A DNA stretch of 64,000 nucleotides from positions 1 through 64,000 of the forward strand of contig JAKOGI010002209.1 in the NCBI GenBank assembly GCA_029747015.1, written 5' to 3'. Below, one piece after another: positions 35,459-46,563 of the stretch; position 1 is the stretch's first letter, and each line of letters starts with the position of its first letter. A program made the position numbers and the translations under genes. The notes under the pieces are model-generated. The model had not been told where the DNA came from, did not search any database, and worked only from the letters and a program-made list of their open reading frames with translations. The DNA is from Carnegiea gigantea. Lineage: Eukaryota; Streptophyta; Magnoliopsida; Caryophyllales; Cactaceae.

Positions 35459-36470
35459 ATGATTTCAATCCAGATGAGTGGAAGAAGTTGCGGAACCTTC
35501 AGTGTTTACTGCCCTCTGATCGACTTGTCCCCGGATAAGTCCCCGTCGTCAGGGAGTTTGATCAAAACTAGCTACATGAGTGGAAAGAACAACTTTGGGC
35601 AGATGGACGTCGTTGCTTCCGCTTGGAGCATATTTGCGAACAAGATGAAGTGCTCGAGGCATACGACATCGACTCAACGCCAGCCCAAGTATTCATTCCA
35701 TAATTTCGAAGTGAACTGGCATCGGTTATGAACACCATCCATTACGGGGATCGGATGGATGACACGTACTTGTTAGCTTTGCCCCTCGGTAGAGGAGCAA
35801 CAAAATTGAACATTAAGCTAACCACGGTTAATGAATTAAACAGTGTCATGTATGAAGTAACGAATTCAACAACTGGAAACTACCGGGGTTTCACCTCACG
35901 CATACCACCGGTCACATTTCAAGAGGTACACATTTACGTATGGAATTGTAGAGGCCTGGCGAGAGCTTTCTTCCAACTAAACTATTCACGATGATATCTA
36001 TTATGGGGTCATATGTGGTGGTACTTACGGACACACATGTTGGCAGTCGGAACGCACGAAGGCTGCTTAATGAGGCGCACGACCTCCAGTACTACTACAG
36101 GGAGCCCCTTGGTTTGTTGGTGGGGTCGCCATCCTCTGGGACAACTCCAAAGTCGAAGTATCCGATTTTACTGGCGATGACATGGACATGTCTTGTATTG
36201 TCAAGGTACATTACCTAGTCAACCATCATAGACTCCGTTTGTAATGATTTCCACTTCGCACTATGCGCAAATTTGCATGCTAACTTGACAACCTTTATTG
36301 TACAGGGATTATTCTAACTACCCCCATTTGTCGACATGGGAACCGTCCCGCCCGAATGGCTGAAGAAATGTGGGACCTTTCCACTATCATCAAGTTCAAG
36401 GTGGTTTTTGTTAACTCATGTCCGTGTTCGTACGTACGTGAGTCAATTAACATGTTGTGCTACACAGCTG
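35459..36470 (+). pseudogene. Remnant of an EEP (exonuclease/endonuclease/phosphatase)-like gene
   Basis: Across frames the text reads VWNCRGLARA (about 35938), YVVVLTDTHVGSRNARRLL (about 36010), EPLG then GGVAILWDNSKVEV (about 36105-36160). This is the order in the DNase-I-like endonuclease of plant LINEs and stand-alone EEP proteins: W-N-C-R-G, then a T-E/D-T-H-V-like motif, then G-G-x-x-I-L-W. An upstream part with DDFNPDEWKKLRNLQ (35459) and MNTIHYGDRMDDTYLLALP (35728) may be its N-terminal region. A possible intron ends with an AG near 36305. No RT domain follows, so it is not an ordinary LINE. Stops and frameshifts disable it. EEP identity is fairly clear from motifs; whether it is true element cargo or a captured host piece is open. 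Confidence 0.6.
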
Positions 36471-37344
36471 CGGCTTTGTTTTAATGTAGTTAACCACCGT
36501 TGGAACCGTATCGTTCACATGTATTACCTACTATATATGTCTTCTTTTGGCCGGGTCTCAGTTTTTGGATAGCCCACCAAATTAGTGGGCTATCCCGGGA
36601 TAATCGTACTACAGTATCCCTTGCTGACATGGCCGTGTCAACCCAACCGCAGTTTTTAACGTTGCACACAACACACCTTACGAACAAACATACATATGTG
36701 GACCCTGGAGTAGACGTATGACAACACAGAAAATAACCATACTACATGAGTTGTTGAGCAATGGAGACGTACACCAAAGAAAAATAGTCGTGTCCATACA
36801 TACATAAGTAGATATATATATATCATATCAATTTCCCGAGAATGTATGATGTTAAACAGGGTATGCATAGTGGCCACTCAAAGTACCTATCCCAGGTTAC
36901 ATGTACTCTAGATGTAGGATATGGGTGATGGTTGGTTGTTGAAAAGTGTGCAACAGATTAAATCACAGTGTCCGCTTGGTTATTTGATCACTCAACAGGG
37001 GAGGTGGAAAGTAATTACTGATATGTTTGGGGAAATTGATATCTTATTGCCTGTGAACATAATACTTGAGGATAGGGGAGTTTCACCTATAACATGACTA
37101 TTAGTACCTACCATCATAAATGAAGGGGAGGGTTTGTGGTAACTTGATAGACTATCTCCCTTTGAATTGCAGTGCAATTACCTTAAAGTAAAGGAAATCT
37201 AATCACATCAATTGAATGCAATGTATTGATGGAGAGGTTATTGTAGTGGGTAAACATTGTTATATAAGGGATCTATAGGAAGTCTTCATCATACAGTCAA
37301 CCAATTTGGGGGGTTGAGTTACAAACCGTACATCATCTCCCCAT
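36471..37344. other. Non-coding interval inside the MULE
   Basis: No gene is seen. It contains the second copy of the 75-bp repeat (about 36826-36900) and an inverted stretch AATTAGTGGGCTATCCCGGGAT near 36580. Confidence 0.5.
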
Positions 37345-37842
37345 GTGTTCACCCAACCAGTAAACCTGGGTTCCACAAGTGGCAGCTCAGAGTCAGATTT
37401 CACATGCACTTGTTGTGCAATGGAGACGTGCATCTGCAACTATGTACATGATGCAGATATATTCGAAGGTGACGGTCAATATCGGCAACGATATGCCCGG
37501 TGTCCGAAAAAGGGTAAGTCCTCAAACCACAGTTCACATACAGTTGTAGTTGATTTGAACAAGTGCAACTCTATCAAGGCTGACGTCAACATGTTGTCCC
37601 TGTTGCATTGGGACTGCCGTTGGGTGCAGGATGAAGTTGCCTGTGATTACTTTTATTTGATAGACCCGAACCTCCGGGAACAGACAAAGAAGGTCATAGA
37701 TGACCTTATACGTAAGCATGCACTAGAGAGTGACTGGGTTCTTGATGACCGCAATGCCCAACTTTGGACTCGAGAAGAGGACATGCTCATGGACCTGAAC
37801 GAAGGGCAGAAGTGGAGACACTTAGGAAGTTGCTCGGAGTAG
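37345..37842 (+). pseudogene. GRF-type zinc-finger-like protein remnant
   Basis: An open frame of 165 codons starts within a larger unresolved gene. Cys-rich text FTCTCCAMETCICNY, then YRQRYARCPKKG, then CDYFYLIDPNLREQTKKVIDDLIRKH resembles the plant GRF zinc finger layout (C-x-C, R-R-F-Y-x-C-P, C-x-F-F-x-W-x-D and a helix). Several consensus positions differ, and the finger cysteines are not all in standard spacing. Such proteins are associated with plant transposable elements. The role in the element is unknown. No ATG is at the frame start, so a 5' exon is missing or lost. Confidence 0.5.
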
Positions 37843-38111
37843 CTGTCGTGGTTATTTCAATTCTGCTTGCGATCGGCATGTAGTGGATGCCAGCATAAGG
37901 GGATCATGGTGGTCCATGATCCGTGTTTTTTTGGGGATGACCTTCGCATCTGCAACGACGGGTTATGGGTTTGGACTACATTAGTCGCCTAAGAAGGGTT
38001 ATAAGTATTGCTCATTCCTCTTATATGACTTGAGTTTGCCCGTATGCGTGGTTTGCCTCAAACGTAAGCTTAAGTACGAACACTTTCACCCCGTCATGGG
38101 AGCGGGTTTGT

Positions 38112-38375
38112 TTTTTTGGCGAGGGTGATGTGAAAACCATGTCTATATAAAATATTCAGTCTATGGTTTTGTTAACTCAAGTAGTGACATTTGGGGTTTT
38201 TTTTTTTTTTTTTACGAGCGCGACGTGAAAACCATGTGTATGGAAAATATTCAGCCGTTTTCTTAACTTAAGTCATGACATCTAGGTTGTTTTTTGCGAG
38301 CACGACGTGAACACCATGTCCATGTAAAATATTCTATTATTTTTTTATCAACTCAAGTCGTTACATCTGGTACGT
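38112..38375. repeat. Three tandem copies of a ~85-90-bp unit
   Basis: Each copy has GACGTGAA(A/C)ACCATGT, then AAAATATTC, then AACT(C/T)AAGT and ACATCT. The starts are near 38117, 38215 and 38298. The second spacer contains a 20-T tract. The array is non-coding and inside the MULE. Confidence 0.8.
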
Positions 38376-38992
38376 GGGACATACGAAAAGTGTATTATAT
38401 GTATAGTCCACGTATGAGAAGTTGCAAACCTTTCATGAAAGTTATGAAATGTCAACTGTAATTTAAGTCACTATGTCCACTATGCCCTAAATTGACTAAC
38501 ACCTGAGGATGCACATGCATTGGTTATGCTTAATCAAAAATAAAGCAATTGTAATTTGGTGGAAATTGAGAAGACCATATTTGTTGACCAAAATATCTGA
38601 ATGTTAGTGTGCACTAGATAGGGACTGAAGTGGTGTTCGTGCAACCCATATTTAGGAGGTCCCCACTTCATAATTAGAGGGGTGAAAGGTAATTTGACCC
38701 ATAAAAGAGGGGTCGCGCCCAGTAATCATGATGGTGGGTTTGGCGGGATACCCACCCCCATTTTGGAGGGAAAAGTACCGCCCAAAGCCATCCCCCCATC
38801 ATGAACTGACCCGCTCAGGGTCAATCATATTTAATCCCCACTGCTCCCCAACCCCATTTAATGCAACAACATTCCCCCCCAACACTTAAGCGTTCAACAT
38901 AGAAGTTGGTATATTCAACCCATACCAACCACATTAAAAACCCCAACCAACTTATTCAAACATACTAATGTCAAAGCCTTGAGAGAAAGACA

Positions 38993-39420
38993 CTAAGTTC
39001 ATGATCTTTTGCAACAGCAGTAAGCCTGCTGACATCATCCCCGCTCAGGGTGACAGATATCGGAGGCACATGGTTTGCCACGAGGTATTAAATGCATTCC
39101 ACTAAATTCTGTACAGTTATTACTATTATGACGTCGACACATGCGTTCCAAGTGTTACTTACATGTGGGTTGTTCATGTGATGTAAAGGAAGTCCAAGCA
39201 CTTTCAGTGGGTGGATGATCGCCTAACTAGGGCTAAGAAGATATCTGTTAGGAGCCTTCAAGCGTAGAACCGATCATTGCGGATTGATGTGTTGACTGCA
39301 ACTGCAACTCTTCATCGGTACATGGACGCCGAAATGGGTGTCAAGTTACTGCTTCATCAATCCCTCAAAGCTCAAGTCATGTCCATATGTGTATGTGTCA
39401 CTGATTTATCACGTAAGTGA
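38993..39420 (+). pseudogene. Second GRF-type zinc-finger-like remnant
   Basis: A first piece reads FMIFCNSSKPADII and RYRRHMVCHE, ending at a GT donor (GAGGTATT). After about 90 bases a second piece reads KSKHFQWVDDRLTRAKK, followed by a helix-like stretch with an in-frame TAG. F-Q-W-V-D is the last motif of GRF zinc fingers. It is either a second GRF gene in tandem or a displaced part of the one at 37345. It is too short and broken to be functional. Confidence 0.4.
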
Positions 39421-40445
39421 TGATATTCACTGGTGCCCTCATGTAATGTGGACATGTCGAGATATGGTTTTTATTTTTTTGGGTTCGTTAATACATCCAA
39501 GTCAGCGGCTCGGGATATGTTGATATAGTAGTCATCCTTGCCATCAGTAGCATCTGTTTTGTGTCACATGCTAGAAGTTTACTACCAATACTGAAGCGCT
39601 ATAACTTCCAGTTTGTGACATCTGTTGTTCTCCATGAAGTTGCTAACCTTGCTTTTGTGCATTCACCTTATATAATGGCGTATGTATGGGTATAAACTAG
39701 TGCCCCACCTCCCATTCCATGTAAGTAGCCCGATATATTGTACGTTTGTATGCCAGGTTTTATATAAATTATATAAACGCACTATTAACGTCAGTTATGG
39801 CAGCTTGGGTTCCCAAAATCTGAATACTGAATTGGTTTTTGAACAGTCCAGTGGGTCACCCATCTATATATCCCCACATACAGAGCTCATTAACTCGGGT
39901 TCTCCATATGTTTGCCACAAGGATATGGTGCACCACGCCAATATCCCCCCATAAAGGTTCATATACAAAGGAGACGGACTTCACAGCACATGACAATATC
40001 CGCAAACACGGACGTCACTAACCCAAGTTATCCATGTCTGGATCACAGGCGAATATGCAGCAATTTGTCTGAATCTAAATCAGGACAAGGTCAGTAACCC
40101 GGGTTGTGGATATATGCAGTACAATGGACAACATGCTGCAGTACATGGCATGTAAAAAGTGCGTATGATGGGCTCAAATAAAGATGCCCAACCTTAATTA
40201 CAATCCACCCATTGGCATGTGAAAGTCAACCATGTCAATAATATCCTACCTTAATTACATACAAATAACCAACCAATAAACTTTGTCAATAACGGCACGC
40301 CACAGAAAGCCACTTACAATGCATCAATTGAGAAGCACTACGGGGGAGGCAAACCTACAGTGCACAACCAACCATGAACGAGTTACGTTACTCAGGTTGG
40401 ATACGGCAGAAGATTCGAAAAGTCGGACATGAACCTCTTAGATGT
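39421..40445. other. Non-coding interval inside the MULE
   Basis: Only short chance frames occur. AACC(C/A)(A/G)GGTT-like motifs recur (about 40020, 40095 and 40395). Confidence 0.5.
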
Positions 40446-43400
40446 TGAGGAAAATGAGCTACCCTCCCCTAGAGAAAGCTCAACAGGCACTTGTCCCTGT
40501 AATGTGGACCACAAGCTTGGTCGAAGTGGAACCCATCAGCCTTGAGGGACAACAAGTCCATGTAAGCCATCACAAACACCCCGCAATTATGTCCACTGTC
40601 AAGGACGGCCACATGTATGTAAATAACCCGGGGTAAATAAAACCAAGCACGAATGTCGTGTATAACGTGAAAGTAGATTAGACATACTTCATTTGTTCTA
40701 GGCATTCGGGTGTGATGACCTCCCACTGTGTCGCGTCAGCGTAAGTGGTGGACCGTAGGAACGCAAGCACTAATGCAATCCTCTTCATCAGTGGCAACAT
40801 TATGAACAAAGTTAGTGATGTAGTGCAAACCCCCGACCAACCTCGGTTTAAAACAAACCCAGATTTGAAGCTCCAACCACAACTAACATAAATGACTCAC
40901 CGCACTATCCAGCAGTTTCCGCCTGTTCTTCGCAGCTGGACTGGGTAACGAATCGTGCATAAGGAAGCATCGCTCATGCAAATCCGCAACAAGCAGCAAC
41001 TAGTGACCGTCACTTGTCTCCAGCAGTGGCATGAACACCTACAGTCATCAGCATTACATAACATGTTCATTAAGAAAGTCTGGGAATGTGTTCACAATTG
41101 TTATTGCTTGTCATGTCTTACATAGCGTAGGTCCGCTTGCGAAGCGGGTTTAAAGCTATCCCATATGATGCCCAAGATACGCCCCTTGTTGTGCAAGGTT
41201 ACCTACAAAAGCAACACACGAGTCAGTAACGTCAGTCCATGCAATTGCAAGTGAACAAGATCGGTGTGCCTTGTTTCTCAAAGTAACGGAAACATACACT
41301 CGTATGGTGCTTCAAAAAAATCGACATCCAGCAAAATTTAGGGTAGGTGTGCTGCCGCGTTTGAAGGAGGTCGGAGAACATGTCCATCGCGAGGTTGTAG
41401 ATGCAATACTTCCCGGACGTGTCCCCGACTCCGCCCTTTGGAACCACATTGATGAGGCCCCGTAACTAACTAGTAGGCACGAGCTTCGACAGGCACTCCT
41501 TCAGGTCCTCCTCCCTATCCCAGAATGGCAACGCCTCAGTGACACTTAAAATAACACTGTTGCAAAACCAAATATACACTACAAATCACAAGTGCTGACC
41601 ATTGTTTGCTATTAGGGCGCAGGTCCTTAAACCTACTCCTAACATGACTCACCAACTCCAACGCCATTGTTAACAATGGCGCAGTAATATAACCTGCCAA
41701 CACCTGTATAATACGTAATTATGAGTCATAGATTTGGAGGACAAAAATAACATCGACATGAAGTCGAAGATCATCGTTACCTCATTCGTCAACATCAGGT
41801 TGGTCGAGTCCTCCACTCCTGGCCCCATGCCTGACCCTTCCACTGAAATCGACTAGACGTCAACAACATTCGGGTCCACCCTTTCCTCACAGGGGTCACT
41901 GGCAGCAAGTGTTGTGTCCGCACCCGTCAGCCTTTCCTTCATGTCCTTCTGCCTCTTCCGTGCTCCTGGTAGGCGAGTTGGGTCAGTGCATGGGGTGCCA
42001 AGAACTGCGGCAGGTTTCTGACACCGAGGCTTCCTCTTCATGCGGATCACAATGTTGGAACCTTTTTCCAACACCATTTCCCTCGCACGACACATTGTAC
42101 GCATCAAGACTCGTGGTCCTCTCACTCTCTGGTGTTATCTGTGCATCGCCCTCGGGAGTAGTCACACTCTCTGCGGACGGGCCCAATGGGGGATCGACAC
42201 ATGCCTCATCACCAGCCGCCATGCTCTCTACTGCCATGCCCAGTCCATGGTGCACGGACTACATTTCGGGATCAATCGTGGCCTCATTATCTAGACCCTC
42301 AATCCCGGCTGCTGTACGACCCTGCACGTTTTCTGCTACAGATGCCGGTATCATGCTTACACCCTTCTATGCAACTGAATCACCTGCCACATCAACCTCG
42401 GCTACTGTACGAATAGGAGCATATCTTTTCACTCCTTCCTCACTGACGACAGTCTCGAGCAACGCAACAGAATCCCCAGCTATCGGCTCGGGCTATTGTT
42501 GTTCCCTAATTAGCTCATGTGCACCAACCTTGCCTTCTCTGGAAGGCATGAACGCCGCATCAATAGGTATTTAGTCTATATCTTCCACTGCAGGGGAGGG
42601 CACTACAGCCGGCTCACTACACTCGGGGGCCTGCCCTCCATCATCACAAACGTCAAGTGGGGGCAAACCATCGACAATCCTCATTGCCATGGTTTGACCC
42701 TCAGTACCATTTTCCGAGATATGCGCTCTTGTTGGGGACGTTGCATCCTCTTCCCTGCCCTTAACCTCACTGCTATCATGCTCAGTTGCATACTGCAAAT
42801 CATTTCCTGCTCTTGTAGAGACTCCAATCCACACTCACTATGTACGTCTACCCCGACATCACCTCCAGGTTCATAGGCTGTATCCTGGGCCTCACCATGT
42901 GCTGTGTACATCTTCAACCTGGCCTCCAACTCCTTTGCACGAGTCATCCAGAATTGCAGTATTTTCTCCGTATCTATATGCTTCCTTTTCTCAGCTCGCA
43001 ACTCCTTACGTGCCTGCTTCAAACGCTCCTTATACGACAGCACACCCTACATAATACACCAAACAATTGTGCACACCACCCAAAACCAACAGTTACGCAC
43101 ATAGCAATCTGAAACTAACAACAGTTACCTCTCCATCAAGGAGGTAGTATCTGAACCCATCTGTCTTCGTGAAAGCCCTAACCGTGGGCACCATCATCTC
43201 CTTCTCTCGAGGGCGCAACACAGGGATGACCTTCAACACCGACAAACATAAGTCATAAGGAGGACAAATCTAAAAAATTCTACCCTCGATCATTAACTTA
43301 AATGAGTAACTACTAGGAAAATTTATCGTACCTCTAACTCTTTGATTCTTACCACCAGCTCAAACGCATCATACCTTCCCCCATAGTCCACACTATCCCA

Positions 43401-44690
43401 ACTTGCTAACGGAGGGAACCTATCCTTGTCATGTTTCGCAAACCGTATAGTGTACTCGTAGAACCACACCTGCGATAAGAAGGATCAAACATGTGAAATC
43501 GAATCTAAAATCAGCAATATACTGAATGTACTTACGACACCCCTAACGAAACCTCACCTGAACAAGGAGGGAGAATCCATTCATCTGAACGTCCGAAACA
43601 AGCCCCTCCAACTTTTGCTGCATCTCCTCTACTGCTTCCATGAGGACGCGCCAGACAGCTTCAGCCCATGCATATTCGCTTATTCCGTGAACATCCTCAA
43701 TGTATTTCTGCACAGGCCATGTAGCTCCGTACGGGATTCTCTGGAACATCACCCCGCTCATCACCATCCAAGCATACAGACTCAGCCACAACCCTAGCTT
43801 CTCCAGCTTTTTGTTCACATCTAACAGCTTCTTTATGTCCTTAATGTAGTTCCTGAATACTGGCTTCTTGCTCCCTTTTTCCCTCTTTAGTTTGTCAGTC
43901 TTCTCTGTTGCGTACTCTACCATGTACAGGCGTACCATCCTCGCCAACTCAGTCATAGACAAATCATCCTCACCAAACTCCACTCTCTTTCCCGTCACTG
44001 GCAAACATGTGAACAAGACGACATCATAAACAAAGAAGGGAATGAGCCTCCCAGCTAGCCCGAATGCTTTCCTTCACGGCACCCATGCCTTCACCAGTGC
44101 AGCTATCAACTCCCTCTGTATAGAAAAGGGTCGATACTCCAGTATCGGCTTCAAGATCATCCCCTCAATTGCTTCCTTCTGGTATAACTGGAGCGTCTTG
44201 TTAAATTTACATATCTTCTCCAATGTACACCTCCCCCTCACACTCACTAGAACTATGCCCCTCATACCCCTTCCATCCTTATCAAACATAAACCCATCAC
44301 CAGCAGTCGTACGTCTCTACCGTCTACCTTCCACTGTGGATTGCCTCCTCCTCTTCCGACTTTTCGCTTCATCACTGCCATCACCACTGTCAGCATTGAC
44401 GTCCGCCGTATCATCACGATTGCTACCACAGACTCCAACATCTTCACCACTCTTGTCCACCAATGATACACTGTCTTCTGTAATGGCCCCAGCTCCGAAG
44501 GCACAAACTCACTCCCCAAGGGCATTTCACACTCCTCATCCATTGCAGAACCCTTTTGAGCACCTCCACTACGTGACGATCCAGCCCTCGCCCTTACCGA
44601 TGACCCAACCTGTTATTTCACGCCACTTCTTTTCATTATGCACCTGCATGACACCATCAGCATGCGTCATTCTAGCACCCTCAACATAAA
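40446..44690 (-). pseudogene. DUF1985 / Ulp1-like (C48) protease gene carried by the MULE, broken
   Basis: Read leftward, the gene begins near 44690. A DUF1985-type domain occupies about 44290-43540, with KFNKTLQLYQKEAIEG, KRVEFGEDDLSMTELARM and YAWAEAVWRVLMEAVEE. A long polar, partly coiled linker follows (43043-41850: YKERLKQARKELRAEKRK). The Ulp1 cysteine protease lies at about 41590-40450, with LKECLSKLVPTS, then SDGH followed by LLLVADLHER and HDSLPSP, then DSGHNCGVFVMAYMDLL. These give the His, Asp and Cys of the C48 triad. The codon after the catalytic His is TAG (41002-41000), where the family has Trp. Other stops and frameshifts are present. Ulp1 enzymes cut SUMO; in MULEs of the Kaonashi type the role of this gene is unknown. 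Confidence 0.8.
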
Positions 44691-44749
44691 ACCATACACA
44701 CCCACATTGCATACAAGCAACATGTGCTTCACACAGACCCACACCCCAT

Positions 44750-45920
44750 TTTAAGTAATACCATCATTACATATATCCTCGATTGCACACTTGCAATTTC
44801 AATGTTACTCACATGCAACAACATATTCCCCATAGCCATTTCTGGAATACATTATAATCTACACCATCCTCTACATCCAGGGTTATACGATGCTAACTTC
44901 TGGGACACCCACATTATGCAAGAAACAATTCACATTACTACAGTCTTTTAACCTGGGATATATAAATGCAGTTACAGGGATATTGATATACAGCAAAATA
45001 ATTTCACAGGCCTACTTGCCCTTGGAGGGGGCTATATTTTGCAAACATTTCAGAACCCTAACCATTGCTTAACCTAGGTTACATAAATACTACTTCTGGG
45101 ATACTCATATTATGCGTGTCATTTACATAGCTAATGTTTTAACATGGGATACACAATTGCTTACTGTGGGTTACTGGTACTTCGCAAAATAAACTGAGAT
45201 GTGCTCCATGGGGAATACAATAACATTTTGGGAACACAATTCACTAACATTTTCAGGGTTCACCATTGGATATACAATTGCAATTACTAGCATACTCATA
45301 TTATGGACATCATTTGCTCTTTAACTGGGGATATACAACTTCATATTCTGGGATTCTACTATTTCCAAAAAATCATCACATACGTATTTAGGGTTTACCT
45401 TGGGATATACAATCGCATCTACCGGGATACTACTACATAGAAAATCAACTCTTATACCTATCTACTGTTTACTGTGGGACTTGCATTTGCCATTTATGGG
45501 ATACAATTGGAAATACAACTCACATACCCACCTTTAACCCTGGCATATACAAATGCAATTTCTGGGATACTCGCTTTTCAGAAACAATTCACATCCACCA
45601 TCGTAGTGTCTCACCTGGAATATACACTTGCAACTTCCAGGAAACTCACATAATGCAAACCAATTACCAACCATACTCACTGCTTAGCCTAGATTACATA
45701 ATTGCATTTTTCGGGCTATTAGGGCATACCAATTCACAAATTCTTTACTCTTCTGAAATCTTAAACCACGCCTAACTCTAGTTCAACAAAACTACACAAT
45801 AACAACCACCAGCTAATTACACAAAGTACACCATAGTTGACCCCTTCGCCACCTCACCACCACCGACATCCATTCAGTCTACAACCTAGGTTATCCACTA
45901 CGCAATTCGGGGCTACTGTT
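44750..45920. repeat. Right subterminal array of degenerate ~55-60-bp units
   Basis: About ten diverged units share AACCTGGGATATACAA, TGCAATT, CTGGGATACTCATATTATG and CAATTCACAT-like parts, spaced about 70-140 bases apart. Clear examples start near 44950, 45070, 45141, 45258, 45324, 45399, 45538, 45613 and 45882. The array is non-coding and lies 0.6-1.8 kb from the right end, mirroring the array in the left arm. Confidence 0.7.
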
Positions 45921-46535
45921 ATTATGCAAACTACTTACAACCTACTTTATGCATGTCGTACCTCCAAAATGTCCACCTTTGCTACTACAACTACAACCTA
46001 TTCTCCCACTCCACATTTACAAACCAACTACACCATTCGTCATTCACTCCAAACACACACCACAATCCCTCTCCTTCCCCACCGTTCACTAATCCGAACT
46101 AAAATTGAACATCCTCTACCACATACTACAACAACAACCACCAAAATTACACACAATTAAACAAACAAAACCCTTACTTTTGAGATCTGAACAGCAACTC
46201 AGCCGAATACCTTCGCTACCTCACCAAGCGAGCACCACCAGTCCACAATTGTGCCACCTTCGTACCTTCTCCACTGTCGAGATCAATGGCTTCCACTCCC
46301 TTAATGTCGCCTTAAAGCACGCCCCTTCCCGTTGATGGCTATATGGTGGTTTCCTGAGTCTCAACTTCTCCCTCACACCCTCCTTCAACCTCTCTCACTT
46401 AATTTTTCAAAAGATATGAACGAAATGAGGGAGGGGCAGCTTTGGCATATTAACTTCCCTCTCTCCCCCTGCGCTGACACTTCAACAAAAGGCCCCCCTT
46501 TTAGAGAAAAAGAACACCTCTAAGTAAACAAAATC

Positions 46536-46563
46536 ACAAACTGAAAAGTGTTAATTTGAACAA
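46536..46563 (-). repeat. Right terminal inverted repeat of the MULE
   Basis: ACAAACTGAAAAGTGTTAAT and the following bases are the complement of the left end at 30402-30429 with one mismatch. Confidence 0.8.

Larger units (their letters stand above)
30402..46563 (+). mobile_element. Large Mutator-like element (MULE) with several cargo genes
   Basis: Matching inverted ends of about 28 bp bound the element: TTGTTTAAATTAACACTTTT at 30402 and its complement ending at 46563. They share the core AAATTAACACTTTTCAGTTT. Inside lie a mudrA-type transposase (plus), an EEP-like remnant, two GRF-type zinc finger remnants, and a DUF1985/Ulp1 gene (minus). Plant MULEs carrying Ulp1-like protease genes are an established class (Kaonashi/KI-MULE). 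The length of about 16.2 kb is large for the class. Every gene is broken, so the copy is dead. A 9-bp target duplication could not be confirmed; the best candidates match at only 5 of 9 bases. Confidence 0.82.

Noticed and set aside
42681..43043. Independent coiled-coil gene on the minus strand
   Set aside because: Position and orientation make it the linker between the DUF1985 and Ulp1 parts of one gene.
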